From positions 1 through 17,655 of the forward strand of contig CATPAO010000018.1 in assembly GCA_955652025.1 (NCBI GenBank): a stretch of DNA of 17,655 nucleotides. Reading direction: 5' to 3'. The notes beneath the pieces were generated by a model. That model made no database searches. It was not told the origin of the DNA and saw only the letters and a program-made list of their open reading frames with translations. This document shows, one piece after another, positions 14,495 through 17,655 of the stretch. Each line of letters opens with the position of its first letter. Positions within the stretch are counted from its first letter, which is position 1. Source of the DNA: Casimicrobiaceae bacterium. Its GTDB lineage: Bacteria > Pseudomonadota > Gammaproteobacteria > Burkholderiales > Casimicrobiaceae. Position numbers and translations under genes: made by a program.

Positions 14495-15678
14495 CAGACC
14501 AGCTCGATCGCCATCGCCGTCGCTTCCCCGCCGCCGATGCATAGCGCCGCGACGCCCCGTTTCTTCCCGTGCTTGCGCAAGGCGCCGATCAGCGTGACGA
14601 TGATCCGGGCGCCGGAAGCGCCGATCGGATGGCCGAGCGCGCACGCCCCGCCGTGGATGTTGAGGCGGTCGTGGGGAATCGCATGTTCTTTCATCGCCGC
14701 CATCGCAACGACGGCGAACGCCTCGTTGATCTCAAACAAATCGACGTCGCCGGTGGTCCAGCCGACGCTTCGATACAGCTTGGCGATGGCGCCGACCGGC
14801 GCGGTCGTGAACAGGCCCGGTTCCTGCGCGTGCGTCGCGTGGCCGAGGATCACCGCGAGCGGTGTGAGGCCGCGCCTCTCCGCGCTCGAGCGCGACATCA
14901 AGACGAGCGCCGCTGCGCCGTCGGAGATCGAGCTCGAATTCGCGGCCGTCACCGTGCCGTCCTTACGGAATGCCGGCTTCAGCAAGGGAATTTTCTCGGG
15001 CGACGCCTTCGCCGGCTGCTCGTCCTTGTCGATCACCGTATCGCCCTTCTTGCCGGCGACGGTGACCGGTGCGACTTCCCACGCGAACGTGCCGTCGTTG
15101 TTGGCCGCGAGCGCGCGCGAGAGCGACGTCAGGGCAAACTGGTCCTGCGCTTCGCGCGTGAAACCGAATTTCTCCGCGCAGTCCTCGGCGAACGAGCCCA
15201 TCAGACGCCCCTTGTCGTACGCGTCCTCGAGCCCGTCCAGGAACATGTGGTCCTGCACGATCTGATGTCCCATCCGGTAGCCGCTGCGCGCCTTCGGCAT
15301 CAGGTACGGGGCATTGGTCATGCTCTCCATGCCGCCGGCGACGACGATGTCGCCGCTGCCCGCGGCGATCAGGTCGTGCGCGAGCATTGCGGCCTTCATT
15401 GCCGAGCCGCACATCTTGTTCACCGTCGTGCAGCCGACCGCGAGCGGCAGTCCCGCCTTCAACGCCGCCTGGCGCGCGGGCGCCTGTCCCTGTCCCGCCG
15501 GCAACACGTTGCCCATGATCGCTTCCTGCACGTCGTCGGGACGAATGCCGGCGCGCTCGACGGCCGCCTTGATCGCGACCGCACCGAGCTCGCTCGCGGC
15601 GAGCGAAGCGAAGTCGCCCTGCATTGCGGCCATCGGCGTGCGCGCCGCGCCGACGATGACAATCGGATCATTCAACAT
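14494..15678 (-). CDS. Acetyl-CoA C-acetyltransferase (thiolase)
   Basis: This 394-residue thiolase II condenses or cleaves acetoacetyl-CoA. The nucleophile is Cys90 in VNKMCGSAMKA. The other active-site residues are His350 in GGACALGHPIGASGAR and Cys380 in CIGGGEATA, with NEAFAV in between. Length is exactly as expected. Within a leucine pathway it would process acetoacetyl-CoA formed from acetoacetate after CoA activation; no activating enzyme lies in this window. The ATG at 15676-15678 follows an ideal AAGGAG at six bases. The DUF1272 frame ends inside its first codons. A continuous open frame to 16203 is a shadow of upstream genes. Confidence 0.95.
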   Translation of the reverse strand: MLNDPIVIVGAARTPMAAMQGDFASLAASELGAVAIKAAVERAGIRPDDVQEAIMGNVLPAGQGQAPARQAALKAGLPLAVGCTTVNKMCGSAMKAAMLAHDLIAAGSGDIVVAGGMESMTNAPYLMPKARSGYRMGHQIVQDHMFLDGLEDAYDKGRLMGSFAEDCAEKFGFTREAQDQFALTSLSRALAANNDGTFAWEVAPVTVAGKKGDTVIDKDEQPAKASPEKIPLLKPAFRKDGTVTAANSSSISDGAAALVLMSRSSAERRGLTPLAVILGHATHAQEPGLFTTAPVGAIAKLYRSVGWTTGDVDLFEINEAFAVVAMAAMKEHAIPHDRLNIHGGACALGHPIGASGARIIVTLIGALRKHGKKRGVAALCIGGGEATAMAIELV

Positions 15679-15929
15679 CGGAATCTCCTTCGCGCCGCAG
15701 GGAATAGTCCCCCTGGGGGCAGCGCAGCGGCGCGAGCGGCAAGCGTGGGGGCATTTTGACGGCGCGGCTGGGCGAGCAGCTCGTCGCCGCAATTCGCGCG
15801 TCGCAACGCGAGCGCTTCGCTGCACGACGCGCAGAACGTGCACTCGTAGCTGCAGATTCGCGCGTCTGGCGCATCGGGCGAGAGCGCCGAGCCGCAGCGC
15901 TCGCACGCGGATTTCATTTCGAGCGCCAT
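15672..15929 (-). CDS. DUF1272 small Cys-rich protein with a repeat-derived C-terminal tail
   Basis: This is an 85-residue protein. Residues 1-57 match DUF1272, a presumed zinc-binding family of unknown function: CERC (Cys9, Cys12), ARICSYECTFCASC (Cys26, 30, 33, 36) and NCGDEL (Cys47). The usual last pair CPNCG is incomplete here: the sequence reads RRANCG, so one expected cysteine is missing. DUF1272 proteins usually end soon after this point with an Arg/Pro-rich stretch. Here the frame runs on through repeat copy C (NAPTLAARAAALPPGGLFP) to a TGA seven bases inside the thiolase gene. The ATG at 15927-15929 is 2 bases after the isovaleryl-CoA dehydrogenase stop. The domain call is fairly sure; the tail is probably an accident of repeat insertion. 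Confidence 0.82.
   Translation of the reverse strand: MALEMKSACERCGSALSPDAPDARICSYECTFCASCSEALALRRANCGDELLAQPRRQNAPTLAARAAALPPGGLFPAARRRFRC
15685..15690 (-). promoter_or_regulatory. Strong ribosome-binding site of the thiolase gene
   Basis: AAGGAG on the minus strand lies six bases before ATG 15676-15678. It sits between repeat copy C and the thiolase, inside the extended end of the DUF1272 frame. Confidence 0.75.
15706..15751 (+). repeat. Dispersed GC-rich repeat, copy C (tail part only)
   Basis: This copy is read on the plus strand, opposite to the flanking genes. CCCCC-T-GGGGG is followed by CAGCGCAGCGGCGCGAGC, then AAGCGTGGGGG. It matches the tail of copy A over 23 and then 11 identical bases, separated by three changed bases. 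The head found in copies A and B (ATGAGCACCGCC) is absent. The CCCCC run can pair with either the adjacent or the distal GGGGG run, so a fold-back structure is possible. It lies between the DUF1272 domain and the thiolase and forms part of the DUF1272 tail. Confidence 0.85.
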
Positions 15930-15931
15930 CG

Positions 15932-17098
15932 CTATTTCGTCTGGTTGAAGAGCTCGCGTCCGATGAGCATGCGCCGAATCTCCGAGGTGCCCGCTCCAAT
16001 TTCATAGAGCTTGGCGTCGCGCCACAGCCGGCCGGTCGGATATTCGTTGATGTAGCCGTTGCCGCCCAGGCACTGGATCGCTTCGCCCGCCATCCACGTC
16101 GCCTTCTCGGCCGCGTAGAGGATCGCGCCTGCCGCATCCTTGCGCGCGGTTTCGCCGCGATCGCACGCCCTGCCGACCGCGTAGACGTACGCCTTGCAGG
16201 CATTCATCGCCGTGTACATGTCGGCGATTTTGCCCTGCATCAGCTGGAACTCGCCGATCGGTTGTCCGAATTGCTGCCGCTCGTGGACGTAGGGCAGCAC
16301 GGCGTCGAGGCACGCCGCCATGATGCCGAGCGAGCCGCCGGCCAGCACCGCGCGCTCGTAGTCGAGACCGCTCATCAAGACGTTGACGCCGTTGCCTTCT
16401 TGTCCCAGCACGTTTTCGGCGGGCACCTCGCAACCGTCGAACACGAGCTCGCAGGTGTTCGAACCGCGCATGCCGAGCTTGTCGAGCTTCTGCGCGGTCG
16501 AGAATCCCTTCATGCCCTTTTCGATCAGGAACGCCGTGATGCCGCGCGGACCCGCCTGCGGGTCGGTCTTCGCATAGACGACCAGCGTGTCTGCATCCGG
16601 ACCGTTGGTGATCCACATCTTGGTACCGGTCAACACGTAACGGTCACCGTGGCGGTCGGCACGCAAGCGCATCGACACGACGTCGGAGCCCGAGCCCGCC
16701 TCGCTCATCGCCAATGCGCCGACGTGCTCACCCGAGATCAGCCGCGGCAGATACTTGCGCTTCTGCGCTTCGCTGCCGTTGCGGCGGATCTGGTTGACGC
16801 AAAGATTGGAATGCGCGCCGTACGAAAGGCCGACCGAGGCCGACGCGCGGGAGATCTCCTCCATCGCAACGATGTGGGCGAGGTACCCCATGGCCGTGCC
16901 GCCATACGCGTCCTCGACGGTAATGCCGAGAAGGCCCAAGTCGCCCATTTTTCGCCACAGATCCGGCGGAAACTGATTCGAGTGATCGATCGCGGCGGCG
17001 CGCGGTGCGATCTCGTCGGCGGCGAATTGCTGGACCGTCGCGCGCAGCATGTCGATCTCTTCGCCGAGCGCGAAATTGAGCGACGGGAAATTCAGCAT
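15932..17098 (-). CDS. liuA: Isovaleryl-CoA dehydrogenase
   Basis: This 388-residue FAD enzyme oxidises isovaleryl-CoA to 3-methylcrotonyl-CoA, the first committed leucine step. [11 protein letters not shown] (130-140), [12 protein letters not shown] (159-170), [21 protein letters not shown] (341-361) and [18 protein letters not shown] (366-383) are visible. The catalytic base is at Glu248 in [12 protein letters not shown], and the position used by short-chain dehydrogenases is Ala369. This is the hallmark of isovaleryl-CoA dehydrogenase. The ATG at 17096-17098 is preceded by AGGAGAG (17102-17108). Its gap to the thioesterase is 33 bases. It leads the pathway genes and is followed by DUF1272 and thiolase. 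Electrons go to ETF, not encoded here. Confidence 0.96.
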   Translation of the reverse strand: MLNFPSLNFALGEEIDMLRATVQQFAADEIAPRAAAIDHSNQFPPDLWRKMGDLGLLGITVEDAYGGTAMGYLAHIVAMEEISRASASVGLSYGAHSNLCVNQIRRNGSEAQKRKYLPRLISGEHVGALAMSEAGSGSDVVSMRLRADRHGDRYVLTGTKMWITNGPDADTLVVYAKTDPQAGPRGITAFLIEKGMKGFSTAQKLDKLGMRGSNTCELVFDGCEVPAENVLGQEGNGVNVLMSGLDYERAVLAGGSLGIMAACLDAVLPYVHERQQFGQPIGEFQLMQGKIADMYTAMNACKAYVYAVGRACDRGETARKDAAGAILYAAEKATWMAGEAIQCLGGNGYINEYPTGRLWRDAKLYEIGAGTSEIRRMLIGRELFNQTK

Positions 17099-17101
17099 GC
17101 T

Positions 17102-17108
17102 CTCTCCT
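17102..17108 (-). promoter_or_regulatory. Strong ribosome-binding site of liuA
   Basis: AGGAGAG on the minus strand lies 3 bases (5 from the AGGAG core) before ATG 17096-17098. The 33-base gap holding it shows no convincing promoter, so liuA is probably transcribed together with the thioesterase. Confidence 0.7.
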
Positions 17109-17131
17109 GGCGGGTCGCGGGCGCGATGGGT

Positions 17132-17596
17132 TCAGGCGTCCGGCTTGCCACGCATCACCATCAACGTCTGCTGCATCAGCGCGACGAGCGTGCGCCGGCC
17201 GGCCGATTCCGCGTGCACTTCGCCGCGCGTCACCGCGAGCGAGCGCCCAGCCTTGACGACATGGCCCTCGGCCAACAGTCGTTCCCCCGCCGCCGGCGCG
17301 AGCAGGTTCAGCTTGAATTCGACGGTCAGGACCGAGCTGTCCTCCGGAAACAGCGTGTAGCCGGCATAGCCCCCGGCGGAATCGACAATCGCGCCGACGA
17401 TTCCTGCATGCACGTACCCGTGCTGCTGCGAAACTTCGGGCCGCGGCGTGAGCGCGATCGCGCAGTACCCGGGACGCACGTCGACCAGTTCCGCGCCGAT
17501 CAGCGCCATCGCCCCCTGCCGCGCGAAGCTCGATCGCGCGCGGAGCGCGTAACCGGCGAACGCGGGTTCGAAGTCGGGCGCGGCAAACATGGGCAT
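17132..17596 (-). CDS. PaaI-family hotdog thioesterase
   Basis: This 154-residue protein has a single hotdog domain. QQHGYVHAGIVGAIVDSAGGYAGYTL (57-82) is the central helix with HG (59-60) and the probable catalytic Asp72. The strands TVEFKLNLLAPAAGERLLAEGHVVKAGRSLAVTRGEV follow. PaaI-type enzymes hydrolyse acyl-CoA thioesters, often to rescue CoA from dead-end intermediates, which fits a position just ahead of liuA. The start is uncertain between ATG 17594-17596 and the in-frame ATG 17588-17590; neither has a good ribosome-binding site. The remaining 59 bases to the right edge contain a small GCCGC/GCGGC fold-back and no gene start that I can support. Confidence 0.88.
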   Translation of the reverse strand: MPMFAAPDFEPAFAGYALRARSSFARQGAMALIGAELVDVRPGYCAIALTPRPEVSQQHGYVHAGIVGAIVDSAGGYAGYTLFPEDSSVLTVEFKLNLLAPAAGERLLAEGHVVKAGRSLAVTRGEVHAESAGRRTLVALMQQTLMVMRGKPDA

Positions 17597-17655
17597 GGGC
17601 GATTTTCGGGCCCGCTCGGACGCCGCTGCCGCCGGCTTGCGGCTTTGTCCTGTAC

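Noticed and set aside
15709..15719. The CCCCC-T-GGGGG of copy C as a terminator or transposon end
   Set aside because: The one-base spacer cannot form a normal loop, no T-run follows, and there is no transposase gene or target duplication. It is better treated as part of the repeat.
1381..17596. A novel defence or mobile island
   Set aside because: No nucleases, helicases, toxins, integrases or phage genes are visible; all recognisable genes are metabolic, transport or small accessory proteins.
1..17655. Frequent CGATCG-containing words as a functional motif
   Set aside because: They are spread evenly through coding regions and fit the codon preference of a high-GC genome; no clustering was seen.

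Overview
The window is high-GC DNA, densely packed with genes, and reads like a Burkholderiales-type betaproteobacterium, probably an environmental lineage. This placement is an inference from codon use, from the mix of families (LiuC-type hydratase, DUF1289, DUF1272, DUF4126, RhtB exporters), and from a dispersed GC-rich repeat of a kind I associate with that group. No RNA gene, CRISPR array, insertion sequence or convincing rho-independent terminator was seen. No gene-free stretch exceeds 100 bases.

Left edge, plus strand: the last 31 codons of an unrecognised gene, then a CaiB/BaiF-family protein with alpha-methylacyl-CoA racemase catalytic residues (94-1365). The racemase converges, with a 15-base gap, on everything else.

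From 17596 down to 1381 all genes lie on the minus strand, close together and mostly coupled by TGATG or ATGA stop/start overlaps or gaps of a few bases. This looks like one very long operon of 19 recognisable genes. Its backbone is the leucine/isovalerate (liu) pathway: isovaleryl-CoA dehydrogenase (LiuA), acetyl-CoA acetyltransferase, methylcrotonyl-CoA carboxylase beta (LiuB), methylglutaconyl-CoA hydratase (LiuC), carboxylase alpha (LiuD) and HMG-CoA lyase (LiuE). Together they take isovaleryl-CoA to acetyl-CoA plus acetoacetate. A PaaI-type thioesterase precedes LiuA. No regulator such as LiuR, no ETF and no acetoacetate-activating enzyme lies in the window.

Between these pathway genes sit many accessory genes. 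They are two LysE/RhtB exporters, a frameshifted EamA transporter, a second acyl-CoA dehydrogenase of short-chain type, two 2-hydroxychromene-2-carboxylate-isomerase-like (DsbA-fold) proteins, a glutathione S-transferase, a VOC protein, a DUF4126 membrane protein, a GhrA-like 2-hydroxyacid dehydrogenase, and two small Cys-rich proteins (DUF1272, DUF1289). The thiol-linked set suggests handling of electrophilic acyl-CoAs, and the exporters suggest amino-acid overflow. Both are inferences.

The most unusual signal is a repeat present three times (94-173, 9947-10023 on minus, 15706-15751). Two copies share a head that begins ATGAGCACCGCC and carry an open reading frame starting MSTAGP and containing GGS-x-AA and SVG. 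One copy is fused in frame to the racemase. One forms a 27-codon leader ORF that ends in an ATGA overlap with an exporter start. The third lacks the head and adds a tail to DUF1272. The repeat therefore looks like a portable leader or translation-coupling module that has entered coding sequence.
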